A stretch of 64,000 nucleotides of DNA from Saksenaea vasiformis B4078. Lineage: Eukaryota > Mucoromycota > Mucoromycetes > Mucorales > Saksenaeaceae. Made by a program: the position numbers and the translations under genes. The notes under the pieces are model-generated. The model worked only from the letters and a program-made list of their open reading frames with translations. It was not told the DNA's origin and searched no databases. Numbering within the stretch: the stretch's first letter is position 1; the number at the start of each line of letters is the position of its first letter. Positions 31,458 through 42,318 of the stretch are shown here, piece by piece. The stretch spans positions 1-64,000 of the forward strand of contig JNDT01001889.1 of NCBI GenBank assembly GCA_000697055.1. Direction: 5' to 3'.

Positions 31458-33979
31458 ACTGATCCAGAAAGGTGGTGTACCCTCGTCTCCCGTCTTTCTT
31501 TTTTTTTGTGTAGCACGAGCGAATAGGACTGGTTTGTGGCCAATCGGAAATCTCCGCCTGGCGCAAGAGAAACGGTGTCGCGGTAGGGACACTCGAGCAG
31601 GACGATCATGCGAACTTTTATGCAAAAGTAACTTATACCTTGTGATATATGCATCATGTATAATGAGCCGTCTTCTGCGTCCAGACACTGTGATGTCCTT
31701 AACGCCACACTACTATTTGGAATATCCTACTGCTATTTTATGAGAGCACCACTCCGGGTGATCTGACGTTCCTTTTTCTTAGGAGCCATACCAAAAATTG
31801 GAGCCATACTGAATTCCCGGTCCGGATATTAATAAGATTTAGGGCAGGTTTGGTGGGTGTGCGGTTGTGCAAGATATGGTTCCAAAAAGTGCGGGTCGGA
31901 TTAGGTATGGCTCCTAAGAGATCTGTCTAACGTTCTGGGACGTTCCGTCATCTAAGCCTTCCATCCTAGCGTCCCCTTCATCCACAACACTCACGAAACG
32001 ACCAAAATAACTATTCTAGATAACAAGTCTTCCGTAGTGCGCTGTGCAGAAATTTTTTCTGCTCGAAGCATTCATACATTATCAGTCTAAAACTGACTGA
32101 TGACGATGATCCATGCGATGCATAACTTAAATGATTGTTGAATTGTACTTATCTAGAAGCCATGAATATCATTGAATCTCATCCGCGAATGCGTCCAGAA
32201 AGCACCTTTCTTGCTCTTTCTGTTTTACTATCTCGCTGAAAATGCATGTAACCGCTTGGGAGACGCATTCGCTTCGAAATATATATTATTTCCACATATG
32301 ATAATCTTTTGTAATACTGGCTATCGGATTGTGTTTACGCTAACATATATATATATAGCTATTACATCTTGTTATCTAAGAAAAACGTTGCAATTGGATA
32401 CTGAGCAGTATGCAATATTTCTTTTCGTGATCTGTTTGTGTCGGGAATAGCTCCCTGATACCTGACGCAGAAGGTGCATGAGAAATAGGGTACTCTTGTC
32501 TCACATGAAAGACGAAATTTCATGGACATTTACGGGTAAGGCCGGTCTCTTGATTTTTTCCTTCGGCTCCCTTTAGTTTTGCAAAAAAAAAATTTCCTCC
32601 GGCAGGAATCACAATTCAGCATAGATACAGGATCTTTGTTTACGCATAATCTCCCTGGATCGAACTAGCTTGTTTGTGATATAACACACGTTATTAGCAG
32701 CTAAGCAAGATTTGTTTATATGCAAAGAATGCTCAGTCCCTTACTTAGTGCAAACTTGACCCTTCGTGGAGGCGAGACTTATTCACTACGCCATGTTCAT
32801 AATTTAAACTCCATAAGTACAATGCCAGTCAAAGGTGGTGATAGAGTTGCTCAGCATTCTAACCACTGGCGAAAACAGATATTACGGTTTTATTGACAGT
32901 GAGAAAAGACGACCGGAATTTGCAGATGGTCTTGTGCGATTTAGGAACAATAGGGCAAAGCGTTACCGATGCTTCGCTGGTAATTCACTGTCGCACATGG
33001 TTTCCGGAAACTGCCGTGCGGGCTTCCTGAAGTTTCTCCACCCTCACAAGTGCAACGACTACCATGACAGCAGCAGCAATAACTATAACTCCACGTTAAA
33101 AATACATGGATGCCTATAGGATTCATGCAAGTCCAGTTGACGCTTTGGAATCCTCTGCTGATTGAAGTCTGCTCTACACTTCTTAGTTTCAGTTTCTTTC
33201 ATCTTGAACAGTGCTTCTGATTCCCATACTCTTCCTATACCGTTGGATGCCTTCTCTCTCGTTTCTCTTTTTTTATTCTTCCACAATTACTTCGTTCAGT
33301 ACTCCTCGCAAAACGCTGGGAAACCCCACAAATGACGATTGGCGGAGTTTTTCCTTGTGATCAGGTCGCCATTCGCAGCAGCACCTTTACGCAGTCGATC
33401 AGAAACAGTTCCGGATCCAGACTGCTTGGCCGATCCCTTACATCAAAACATTGAGACATATATGGATGCCCGCAAGCATGCTTAGCAAGTTTTCGTTGGT
33501 TCCGGTATATGTTGCAATAAACTAATTTGGAAGATTTTTCATTTTTGGGCTTTTCTTCCTGGTTTTTAAGGCGAAAATGACAAAGACAGCGTTTTCCAGG
33601 AGCGGGGATACACACGCAAAGAAAATGACACATAATGAATGGTGTTATACATTATAGCGCCACTTATCACGGGATTTGCTTATTCCGGTGTGACAAAAGG
33701 GCATACACGTTTACCGCAGCGCTGGTGCCACCGCTGCGCTTGAAGAAGAGAGCAAACCAGTTTCCTTTTTCGGCCTATTCTATTGTTAACAGGACCAATT
33801 ACCGATAGGATTAGGTCCATGACAACCGAAAGAACAGAGTGGCAATCGGTGGCTCTAGCTTGTAGCTATTGGAAAGAAAGAAAAAGAAGGGGAGAGAAGA
33901 AGATATAAAAGGCCATGCTTTCTACAGACTTTTCTCCATATCATACAACTTTTCCTCACCGCGTCCTACAATTTTTACA
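31458..33979. other. 2.5-kb intergenic region with a small MITE-like repeat
   Basis: Apart from the inverted-repeat element at 31778-31918, nothing was recognised. Short frames at 32172-33640 show no conserved features. The right part is the presumed promoter of the GNAT gene starting at 33980. Confidence 0.5.
31778..31918. mobile_element. Small MITE-like element with perfect 15-bp TIRs
   Basis: CTTAGGAGCCATACC at the left end is the exact inverse complement of GGTATGGCTCCTAAG at the right end, 141 bp overall. A second GGAGCCATAC copy follows just inside the left TIR (31793-31805), and an (A)TATGGTTCC piece lies inside the right end. No coding capacity; no clear target duplication. Confidence 0.65.
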
Positions 33980-34924
33980 ATGTCTATATCATCTCTTAAT
34001 ATTCGTCCCTGCACGGTCGAAGAGCTCGAAGAGTGTTTTCACACATGGCTTCTGCTGAACAAATGGGATCCGTCGCTCGACATGGTTGAACTGAAGCAAG
34101 CTTTCTATCCCACGGAACCCAAAGGTTTTCTCGTAGGAACCATCCCTGGCCTGCAGCGCAAACCGGAAACTGTTGTTGTTGCCGCCATTGTTGTCCATTA
34201 CAATAACGAGATTGGCTGGGTTAGCATGTACCAAGCAAATCCTAAATACCGAAACCTTGGTTATGGAATGGAGTTTAGCCGCAGAGGCATCACTAGGTTA
34301 AGCACCTGCCGAAGTATTGGGTGTGACACTCGCCCGGAAATGTTGAACAAGTACAGAAGCTTTGGATTCAATCACACTGGTATCAAGATTCAGCGCTACC
34401 GCTTTGGTCCCATTGACCAGTTCTTGAGGAGCTACAGCAACAGCACCCATGGTTTCAATTTTGTGGATATTTCAAAAGCCCCGGTGAACGAAGTGATTGC
34501 TATGGATGGGCGTTACTTTGGAACGGAAAGACCAAAACTGATGTTAAACTGGATCAAAATTCACTCAGGCAAGGATGGCCGCTTCGGTGTTGCTGTAATG
34601 AAGAATGGAAGACTCCAAGGTTTTGGTTGCTTACGCCCTGGACATAATGCATACATGATCGGTCCTCTATATGCATCCTCGACCGATATGGCAATGGCGC
34701 TAATCACAAGACTCGTCCAGTGTGCGGCGTCAAACAAGTCGTCCTCCGTTCCAGCCGAACCTTTTGTCAATATCAACGTCTGCTACTCTAATCCTGAGGC
34801 GGTACGCATGTTCGAACGATTTGGCTACAAGACGAAGGCTACCTCAACAAGACTTTGGATGGGAGAACCAGTCAAAGTTGACACAAATGGCTTCTACGCT
34901 ACCAATAGCATTGAACTAGGATAG
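33980..34924 (+). CDS. GNAT acetyltransferase with DUF1248-type second domain
   Basis: A 314-residue single-exon protein. The N-terminal GNAT has YQANPKYRNLGYGMEFSRRG (about residues 79-98; R-N-L-G-Y-G is the acetyl-CoA loop), then SIGCDTRPEMLNKYRSFGF. A second, C-terminal GNAT-like half (from about residue 165) has NGRLQGFGCLRPGHNAYMIG and ends with a YSNPEAVRMFERFGYKTK segment. This two-half layout matches the YitH/HolE and nematode DUF1248 acetyltransferases, whose substrates are mostly unknown. Start chosen at 33980 because homology begins there; the upstream in-frame extension to 33869 is basic leader sequence. Confidence 0.8.
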   Translation: MSISSLNIRPCTVEELEECFHTWLLLNKWDPSLDMVELKQAFYPTEPKGFLVGTIPGLQRKPETVVVAAIVVHYNNEIGWVSMYQANPKYRNLGYGMEFSRRGITRLSTCRSIGCDTRPEMLNKYRSFGFNHTGIKIQRYRFGPIDQFLRSYSNSTHGFNFVDISKAPVNEVIAMDGRYFGTERPKLMLNWIKIHSGKDGRFGVAVMKNGRLQGFGCLRPGHNAYMIGPLYASSTDMAMALITRLVQCAASNKSSSVPAEPFVNINVCYSNPEAVRMFERFGYKTKATSTRLWMGEPVKVDTNGFYATNSIELG

Positions 34925-35073
34925 GCTGTAGACACATTACATTTGATTTTTGAATCTTTCTCATCATTATTAATTTAAATAGTATCAGTAATAAAGACAG
35001 CATTGAAATAATCATTTTTTATAAGATTTCCAAGCAGGTGGTCGCACTTGATGGATAACAACAAATAAAGTGG

Positions 35074-35555
35074 TTAAATTCCCTGTAGTTGATGTTCGAC
35101 CTCTTCTAGCTCTTCCCTTGCAGCCCTGCAGTTTTCTTCATATTCCTCGCATGCAATATCTGTCATATTTAATAAGACCTGAAGTTGTAGTGACTTCTCT
35201 TCCAGTTCTTCCACCCATGCAGTAGTATCATAATAACTAAGCGACATCGTTAATTTTGTGGCTCATTTGTTTCACAAATCTTACTCGTTACACGTCTCGT
35301 TCAGGTCGTTTTCAGTCTTTTCCAGTTGTTCTTCCACAATCTTTAACTGTGACTTGAGCGAATTCATTACATCTTCTTCATGTGTATCTTCAGCTTCAAG
35401 TTGCTTGATTTTATCTTCGAGCTCTTCCGCTTCTGCGCCGGCAGCATCTGCTTCCGATCGTAAAGTGGCCAGTTCCTGTTGATCGTCGTCTGTCAGGAAA
35501 TGCCCGGATGTCCTTTTTTTTTTTCCTAGATCTTTACCTCCCTAAGTCTGTCCAT
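35074..35555 (-). CDS. Short tropomyosin-like coiled-coil protein
   Basis: Three exons: 35555-35538 (MDRLRE), 35475-35285 and 35236-35074, all GT-AG, total 123 residues. The product begins MDRLREELATLRSEADAAGA and continues EAEELEDKIKQLEAED, then SQLKIVEEQLEKTENDLNET and REELEEVEHQLQGI: almost pure heptad repeat with no proline or glycine breaks of note. The MDxLREE...L...AD opening resembles fungal tropomyosins, which stabilise formin-made actin cables. Fungal tropomyosins are usually about 161 or 199 residues (four or five actin subunits); this one would span about three. Other short coiled-coil proteins cannot be excluded. The 18-bp first exon is inferred from frame and homology. Confidence 0.55.
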
Positions 35556-36330
35556 CAGTAAAGAAAATAAAAACGCGAGTATGTCCTTAGTTTACACCCT
35601 TTTATATCCATATGGGAAAAATTTACTTGCGTAAGGTTAGAATGGAGCCAATAGGATCTCTTGCCCAGTTTGCAGGAGGATGTAAGTTGGATGATTGGAA
35701 AATTGAATTCACGTAATGTATCCGCTAGTTGCCTTCCCTTTTGTCTTTTCTTTTCTTTGCTTTATTTTTCAACACCGAATATGAGATTCCCTTCACAAGG
35801 ATAAATCATGCAGTGGGCATTGTGGAGAATCTACAACATCATAAAATGCTCGTCTATCAAACGCGGTCGATGGTCCGAACATGACAGCATTTAAAACTCC
35901 CTTTGCCGGTATCTCTCTAGGTGGGCAACACCAGCGTTTGATTGCAGGAGACCGTATATATCTCGTGAAGTAGCAAATACGCATATCATTCAAACGTTCA
36001 TGGTGATGCACGTTCTTCATATCATATCACTGTCACATGAATCCTGCAGTTGGAAATATCGATATCTGGAAGCAATAACTTATGTGAAAGCCGCAATATC
36101 ATAAGGCTGAAATGAGCCATAAATTTTATTCCTGTGTGAGCGATTCAACACATCACCACGTTCAGCTTTCGAACGTGCTTTATGAGTAATTTCCAGGTGT
36201 TTCAGTTGAGAAGGCAGTCTATGACCATGGTCTCAACTCGGCGGATTATTGCTCAAATGTTTCTAAGACATTCAATGAATCGGAAAATTCATTTGTTTGC
36301 AATCTTCTGCTTCTTTCAACAACTAACGAC
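35556..36330. other. Intergenic, no gene seen
   Basis: About 775 bp. Holds presumed promoters for the divergent tropomyosin-like and transmembrane-protein genes. No RNA gene or repeat recognised. Confidence 0.5.
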
Positions 36331-36972
36331 ATGTATCATCGTACTGAAAGTCTTGGCAACAAGAGTACGAGATACACTACCAGCAGTCTACCTATAGTTA
36401 GCACCAACTGTTCGACCATGTGTAGTTCGAGCGATCTGTCTTCTGTAAACTGCATCTGTGCAGACAACGATGATAACAAAAGCGACAACAAACAGGGTTC
36501 AACGTGTAGTACCACAAAGACGTGCAATCACTCTCCTTTCAGTGCAACGAGGCCTACTATGCAGCAGTCCACCTCATCCTCTTCCTCCTCTCAGACAATG
36601 TATCCCTCTTTGACATCAGCAACTTCAAGTGTACCTAGTACAAGCAAAGTACAGACACCACCACCGTCGATGCAATCAAATAGGAAAATATCATACATCC
36701 CAGCTCTCGAATTTTTTGGAAAAAGGTTCTCTAATGAGTTTTACGAAGCACAGCGACGGTATGGGTCTGGCGAAATGGATTCGGAATGGTACCAGAGGGC
36801 CATCAAACACAAAAAGCGAAATAAGATTATTCTATCTACTGCTGGTGCAATTTTCCTTATGGCCATGATGTCAGGCTTTCTTGTATTAGTCTTCCACAGT
36901 CTCATTTTTCCAAAATCCAATATTCCTCTTACGTATACACCAGACAACCTTGCATCCGATGAGACACCATAA
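36331..36972 (+). CDS. Unknown Ser/Thr-rich protein with a C-terminal membrane segment
   Basis: A 213-residue frame. Residues 1-115 are Ser/Thr/Cys-rich and low complexity (TSSSSSSQTMYPSLT). Residues 116-160 are a compact, probably folded part (ISYIPALEFFGKRFSNEFYE, then GSGEMDSEWYQRAIKHKKRN). Residues about 164-190 are one hydrophobic helix (IILSTAGAIFLMAMMSGFLV and on), followed by a short polar tail. Topology suggests a single-span or tail-proximal membrane protein with a basic KHKKR flank. Not recognised. Start may be further in; no intron is needed. Confidence 0.5.
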   Translation: MYHRTESLGNKSTRYTTSSLPIVSTNCSTMCSSSDLSSVNCICADNDDNKSDNKQGSTCSTTKTCNHSPFSATRPTMQQSTSSSSSSQTMYPSLTSATSSVPSTSKVQTPPPSMQSNRKISYIPALEFFGKRFSNEFYEAQRRYGSGEMDSEWYQRAIKHKKRNKIILSTAGAIFLMAMMSGFLVLVFHSLIFPKSNIPLTYTPDNLASDETP

Positions 36973-37216
36973 ATATATATACATAATCCGATGTAATAAA
37001 TGTGGTATCATTTTTGACTGTCAGGAAGCTTTTACCCACAAAACTTAATAATAACGTACATGGCCGTTGACCTCCATGTATAAATATCCTAGTGACAACC
37101 TCGGCATGCTAACCAGTCTGCAATGAGCATGAAAATAGATCGTTTTATACGTGCTGACCAGAGACACGCGATGCGTGATGAAGGTGATGCTCAGCACAGC
37201 TGGCTACAATCTCGCG

Positions 37217-37258
37217 ACGCGTCAGCGACGCGCCGACAGCGCGCTGGTGAAAACGCGT
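37217..37258. promoter_or_regulatory. Two MCB-like ACGCGT sites upstream of the DNAJC9-like gene
   Basis: Perfect ACGCGT hexamers at 37217-37222 and 37253-37258, the second extended as AACGCGTCACGCG, lie 52-93 bp upstream of the start codon at 37310. ACGCGT is the binding site of the G1/S factor MBF in yeasts. Whether MBF acts here is inference. Confidence 0.5.
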
Positions 37259-37309
37259 CACGCGCATAAAAAAGGGAATTGCTATTTGGGTCCGTTCCTT
37301 GTAATCCAT

Positions 37310-38173
37310 ATGACACCAGATCTGATCAACACCAAGAAAGATTTCTATGAGATTCTCGGACTAGAACGCAATACAGCGACAGCGTCAACCATTAAATCGG
37401 CTTACCGCAAGCTTGCATTGAAGCACCATCCTGATAAACAATCCGCATCTGCAACAGATGAAGAAAAGCAGGAGGCGACCAAGACCTTTCAACAGATTAG
37501 TTTGGCATACGCTGTCCTAAGTGACCCGTCAAAGAAGTCTTACTACGATCGAACCGGCAATGTGGGCGAAAGCTTTTTAGATGGCGAAAAGGATTGGATG
37601 GCTTATTTCAAAGAGCTGTGGACCGGCGTAGTGAATGCGGAGACGATCGAGAAACAAGCTTCCAAATACAGAGGTAACAAATGAAACCAGAATCATTTGG
37701 GGATTGCTCACCTATGTATTGCAGGTTCTGAAGAAGAGCGTAACGACGTTTTGAAGTATTACAAGCAGTGCAAAGGTGATATGGATGAGATACTTCAATT
37801 TGTTGAATGCAGCACGGACGAGGATGGACCACGGCTAGCCAAAATCATTAAAAAAGCGATTGCTGCAAAAGAAGTGGAAAAATACCCTGACTTTGCAAAA
37901 ACCACCACTCAAGCTGCTAACTTGGCACGGATAAAGCGAGCAAAAAAGAATGCGGAGGCATTTGAACGACAGCAACAAAAATCAGAAGATCAATCGCTGC
38001 AAGCATTAATCGTGGCCAGACAGAAAGACAGAAAGCAAAGACTAGATGCAGTGATTGATTCTATCGCAGAAAAAGCAGGAAAGAAACGGAAGCGTGAAAC
38101 GACTGAAGATGAGCCAAGTGAAGAAGAATTTAAGAAGATACAAGAACGTTTATTGAAAAAGAAGAAGAACTGA
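37310..38173 (+). CDS. DNAJC9: DnaJ homologue DNAJC9-like J-protein
   Basis: Two exons, 37310-37673 and 37725-38173 (GT-AG; junction reads KYRGSEEER). The J domain is at residues 7-80 (DFYEILGLERNTATAST, then ALKHHPDKQ with the catalytic HPD). It is followed by DRTGNVGES and a long, basic, helical C-terminus (SEEERNDVLKYYKQCKGDMD, then AGKKRKRETTEDEPSEEEF) as in DNAJC9. Human DNAJC9 couples Hsp70 to histone H3-H4 chaperoning. The start at 37310 places the J domain at the N-terminus; the upstream extension to 37151 is unlike the family and contains the MCB-like sites. Nuclear location is likely from KKRKRE. Confidence 0.85.
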
Positions 38174-38344
38174 AAAGGCTGACGTTATAGCTTTAAATTA
38201 ATGTACGCGGCGAAAAGCCCGTTTGAAGATGAAGCTGATGTAAATTTATCAAATGAATATAAGGAATTATCGCAGTGATAGTATCCATTACTAACAAATG
38301 AACGATCTAAAAAAAACGCGCAACTGTCATTATTACGTCAATAT

Positions 38345-38886
38345 GAAATCCATCTTATCAATGAAGCGAGCAGATACTGCTGCACCGGTAGGTTGGTCGT
38401 TTTCCGGCATGGCTGATTAGTTTGTTGATGCCTAGCGGACCCATACATTGAAGCAATAGCTGCACGTTTCCGGATAGAGAATCGCCATGCTGTACCAACT
38501 CAACAAGGCAACAGCACGGATCCTGTGCTTGTTCTGAGATCTGAATGAGAACGCCCAACGGAAGCAATACCAGGAATAATTATAAATGTATAGTCAAAAA
38601 GCAAAGAGGCACACACTTTTACAGCGGGCAAGGCGCGCTTTAGTTGCTGCGTACTATCAAATGGGCGTTAGTTGACGGAAAGAACGAAACAGCCACGGGC
38701 GAATCGCTCATGTTGTACAAATTTTTGATCCCGACTCACAGATACCGCTGCGGGAATGAGTCGTACAGCAAGATGTTGCGGGTTCCGCTCAAGCAAATTC
38801 CATGTCCCGAGTAGACGTTGTGGAAAGGATTGATTAATTTCCCGGTGGACGCAAGTTTTATCCGAATAGCATAAAGGATGCGTCAT
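38345..38886 (-). CDS. Unrecognised small three-exon protein (tentative)
   Basis: A phase-0 model joins 38886-38746 (MTHPLCYSDKTC, then SFPQRLLGTWNLLERNPQHL), a short exon near 38646-38614 (QLKRALPAVK) and an exon from about 38539 (ISEQAQDPCCCLVELVQHGD, SLSGNVQLLLQCMGPLGINK) ending near 38350. Boundaries follow GTATCT/GCAG and GTGTGT/TTCAG. The alternation of beta-rich segments could suit a small OB-type fold, but no motif is diagnostic. Not recognised; exon 2 is weak. Confidence 0.3.
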
Positions 38887-38930
38887 TGTTGGTAAATGAA
38901 ATAACACTTGCATGCTGTCGCACTTATTCA

Positions 38931-39303
38931 AAGGGTACTGGTGACCTGCCAGGCTCTGCGTCTCAAACGGGAAAACGAGCTATAACTGAACGTGACAACA
39001 TTTACGTAGCAAGTGCCACCGCAACTGAGATGGTTTGGGATAGAGATCAAGCAGCCCAAACAACAAACAAAGAGATATATAAACAATCAATAAAAAGAGA
39101 ACTTAACATCTGGTGTCCAATTTCACATCGTTGATTATGATATACATTGTCATGCTTTCAAAAAGTTAAATGACGGGTTAAAATGTAATCTCATCAGGCG
39201 CAGTTTTGGAAAAGGCGTCTCCAAAATCACAATCAAATGGGTTTTATACAACCATTATCCATCCCAGATTTAAATAGCACAAAACTTCATTTGATGGAAA
39301 CTG
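38931..39303. other. Intergenic between small unknown gene and Pex8-like gene
   Basis: About 370 bp, no supported feature. Confidence 0.4.
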
Positions 39304-42193
39304 TTAAGATAGGGCAGGAGTATCGGTGGATAAGCTATCTCGTCGAGAAACCTGTTGTTTTAGATCCAAGAACCATCCCACAGCTTCTACACGTCTCATA
39401 TCCGAAATGCCAGACCCGCTAACAGTTTCGAACAGTATCTTCAGGGTTGCTTGTCTCATTGCGGGTGTTTCTTGCTCTAGTATTAAAGATTTGACCTGCT
39501 CCAGCATCTGACCGAAGAATGGACCCAGTGACAGCGGTTTTAGTAGATCGATGAGCGCAACCGTATACTGAGAGCGAAGTACTGCGTTCTTTTCATCCGA
39601 CAGCAGATGAATCTGCTCCATCAATTGGTTGACAGTAAGCCATGACAGAGCATCGTCCATTTCACATAGGGACTGGATCATTGTAGTGTATGCAAATCGT
39701 AACTGATGGTGTGTCATCGGCTCTGGGAATCCCTGGAGGCAGAAAGATTTAGTTTGAGGTAATTCATTCAGACAAATCAGTACCTTGATCAAGATTTTGG
39801 CGTAGACCCCAGCTACTTCCCGAGCCACTGGCTTTTGAGCATTAAAAATGCTGAGGATGGCAGCATGGGCACTTTCGAAGAGATCTTGATCCTCCACCTG
39901 TTTCCACGTCAAAATTGGGTAGATAACAGGCAGAACAGTGTTCTCTAGCACATCATCCGTGATTTCATCCATTACTTGTTCAACCAGATTGGTGAAAAAC
40001 GTCAGACGTGCTCGATGTACAGAGGATAGCATTGAAACCGGCGGTGTCCGGTCTGTTGTGAACTGCTGCGGCACTAACAAAGTCATGTGTAAGAAGATAT
40101 AGTTTCGCGCAATCCAATAAATTACAGTATTCACGGTACACTGTGGACAGGAGCTTATTTAGCTGACACGTGTGATCGCTATGTGATAGATAGCCAACTG
40201 CATTGGTTAAAGTTTCCTGGTATGCTTTGAAACCGGAGCCGGAGCTGAACCATTTGGTGATGAAGTGGAAATTGCCATACACTGATACAATATCTTGCGC
40301 TACAAAAAGTCAACTCATGTCAGCCACAGGCCCTCCCTTGCATATCAATTACCAGCATTCTCGATAGATGCGATTCCATGACTGCCAGGTATATCAACAG
40401 CGATAGCTTTCAGAATAGCCGTAAATGCAAAGATTAATGTTTTGAACACATTGCCGATAGCAGTATCCAATTCCTTGTACATCTTTTTAGCATCTGTATA
40501 GATCACATGAGAAACAAATACATCTGCGATAAAGACTTTACCTGCATCCATGCTTGCTTCAGGATGACCGGTAACAAATTGGTCCCAATCAATCAGGACA
40601 TTGTAGGAAAATCCAACAAGTCTAAACAGCTTGGTTAGCAACTGGGACAATGTTCCATGTTTACATGTACCTGTCCAGAACCCTTTGGATAGCAGCTGCA
40701 TTTGGGTTTTCATCGAGCAGCAGCAGTTGCAAAATTTTTGCTACCGATCGAGATATTCTTCCGATGTCTTTGTATAAAGGATTATCGATAAGGGCCTTGA
40801 TTTCAGCCACAGTTTCTGGTGTATTTTCCAAGCGTCTGACGATTAAACCACTTTTCCATACATTGTCACTCGTTAGTAGACATGATATTAAGATGTTCAG
40901 AAGACCCTACATTGTGATAAGCTTAACACCGTTTACTATGAACTATGCATGTACTGTACCTCTAGATTCATTTCCTTCATCATATCTGTAGGTATATTAG
41001 GTAGGCACTGGCCACAAAAGTATGCTACAGTGTCTGCACCCGTGCAGATGTTAGCGTAAAAAAGCAAAAACATTGATCGCCTACCTTGGTTACTCGCTAG
41101 ATCGTATGCCTGCTCGTCTTTTGAAACAACAGCCACAACACTATCCAAATATTTCACGAACAACAACTCCGCTTGCTGACGGATCCGTTCAACTTTTCTT
41201 GTTTTACGACCTTCAGTAAACTGGAGTGTCCGTCTAAGGATAAATGTCTACACATGAGTGTTTTCTCTTTTCTAAAGAAAGCATGCCGTAATAACAAATG
41301 ATGCTTACACTATTCCTGCCACAACAGCTAAGCGTGTCAACAACTCCATTGGTCTTCCTGCCTTATCAGCAGAGTCCGTCACTGTCTCCGCCATAGCCAC
41401 TAAGCTCTCTAGATCAGCTTCCGCACGGCTCTGGGGTTTCAACTTTGATCGGACATCCACAGCATGCTCCAGGATCGTCATGATTGCTCGGGGCCCATGT
41501 GGTCGATGTCTCGCCAAATTGATATGCGCGTCCAGCAGTCGCTGCAACTGCTCCATCTCGAACGAATTAAGTGTTGTTGATTGAGCCAGACAATGTGCCA
41601 CACCAGCATCTAGGTTATCTCCCAAGGTAGCAGCGGTTTCGGCATTCTGAACCACCGTCGTCATGATTTCTATCAATCGGCTGTCTGGATATCCAGGGAC
41701 AGATGTCTGACAACCAATTAACGCTACGAGACCAATCCATGCCTCTTTTCTGATCTCAGGTATGCCTTCTGCCGGACTAACGAGCGCGTTTTCCATTGAA
41801 CTCAATACATGCGAAAGCTGCTTCTGGTCGGCTGCGCCAAAAGCGTTAGGAGTCCCCGACAAACGTCGGACCCAGACAGCCCACAGACTGTAAATAGGCA
41901 CAAGACTGTTGTACTGTTGTTTGTCCGAGAATTTGTCTTTCAAATGCATCAATGCATCGAGGAGCGTCGTTGTGAACCATGACAAGGGTAGGTGATTGCT
42001 GTACTGAGCCAAATGCGTCAAATGACTAAGAATCTAAAACAGAACGTTGCGTTTCAGTTCCATGACAAACAATACAAACAAACAGTATTTACGTTTTCTT
42101 CAGGCTGTGTTGCATACTGTAAAATGGTAGAGTAGCTTTCAGACAGTGTCTTTGCCAATGCCTTGAGGTCGGTCTGTCCCTCTTCTTTCGACA
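39304..42193 (-). CDS. Pex8-like HEAT/ARM-type peroxin (tentative)
   Basis: A multi-exon minus-strand gene, start 42193 (MSKEEGQTDLKALAKTLSES), stop TAA at 39306-39304. The exons at 42021-41305, about 41166-40700, 40700-40345, 40282-39800 and 39720-39304 encode an all-helical protein (LTHLAQYSNHLPLSWFTTTL; LFESAHAAILSIFNAQKPVA; GFPEPMTHHQLRFAYTTMIQ). The last two blocks resemble what I recall of fungal Pex8: F-E-x-A-H-S/A-x2-L-x-I-F followed by S/T-x2-Q-x-R-L/F-A-Y-x-T. Pex8 links docking and RING modules of the peroxisomal import machinery on the matrix side. The C-terminus (TPALS) lacks the SKL signal of some yeast Pex8. Exon limits are approximate. Alternative: another helical-repeat protein. 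Confidence 0.5.
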
Positions 42194-42318
42194 TGGTGTG
42201 GAGCAGGAAACGGTTGGGGGCATGTGATTTCTCCGATCCCAGTCGGTGTTTTCCCCGTTCCACTCGAAAGGAGATGACACATAGCAATTGTCTTTTTATT
42301 GAATTTTTTTTTTTTTTT

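Noticed and set aside
32172..33640. Several short ORFs between LSM5 and the GNAT gene
   Set aside because: No recognisable domains and no consistent exon joins; annotated as intergenic.
37151..37309. N-terminal extension of the DNAJC9-like protein
   Set aside because: In frame with the J domain but unlike the family, and it spans the MCB-like sites; ATG at 37310 places the J domain correctly.
38357..38567. LSm4-like protein beginning MLPLGVLIQIS
   Set aside because: The resemblance stops after the first few residues and a LVEL string; Sm1 and Sm2 motifs are absent. Re-modelled as the last exon of a small unknown gene.
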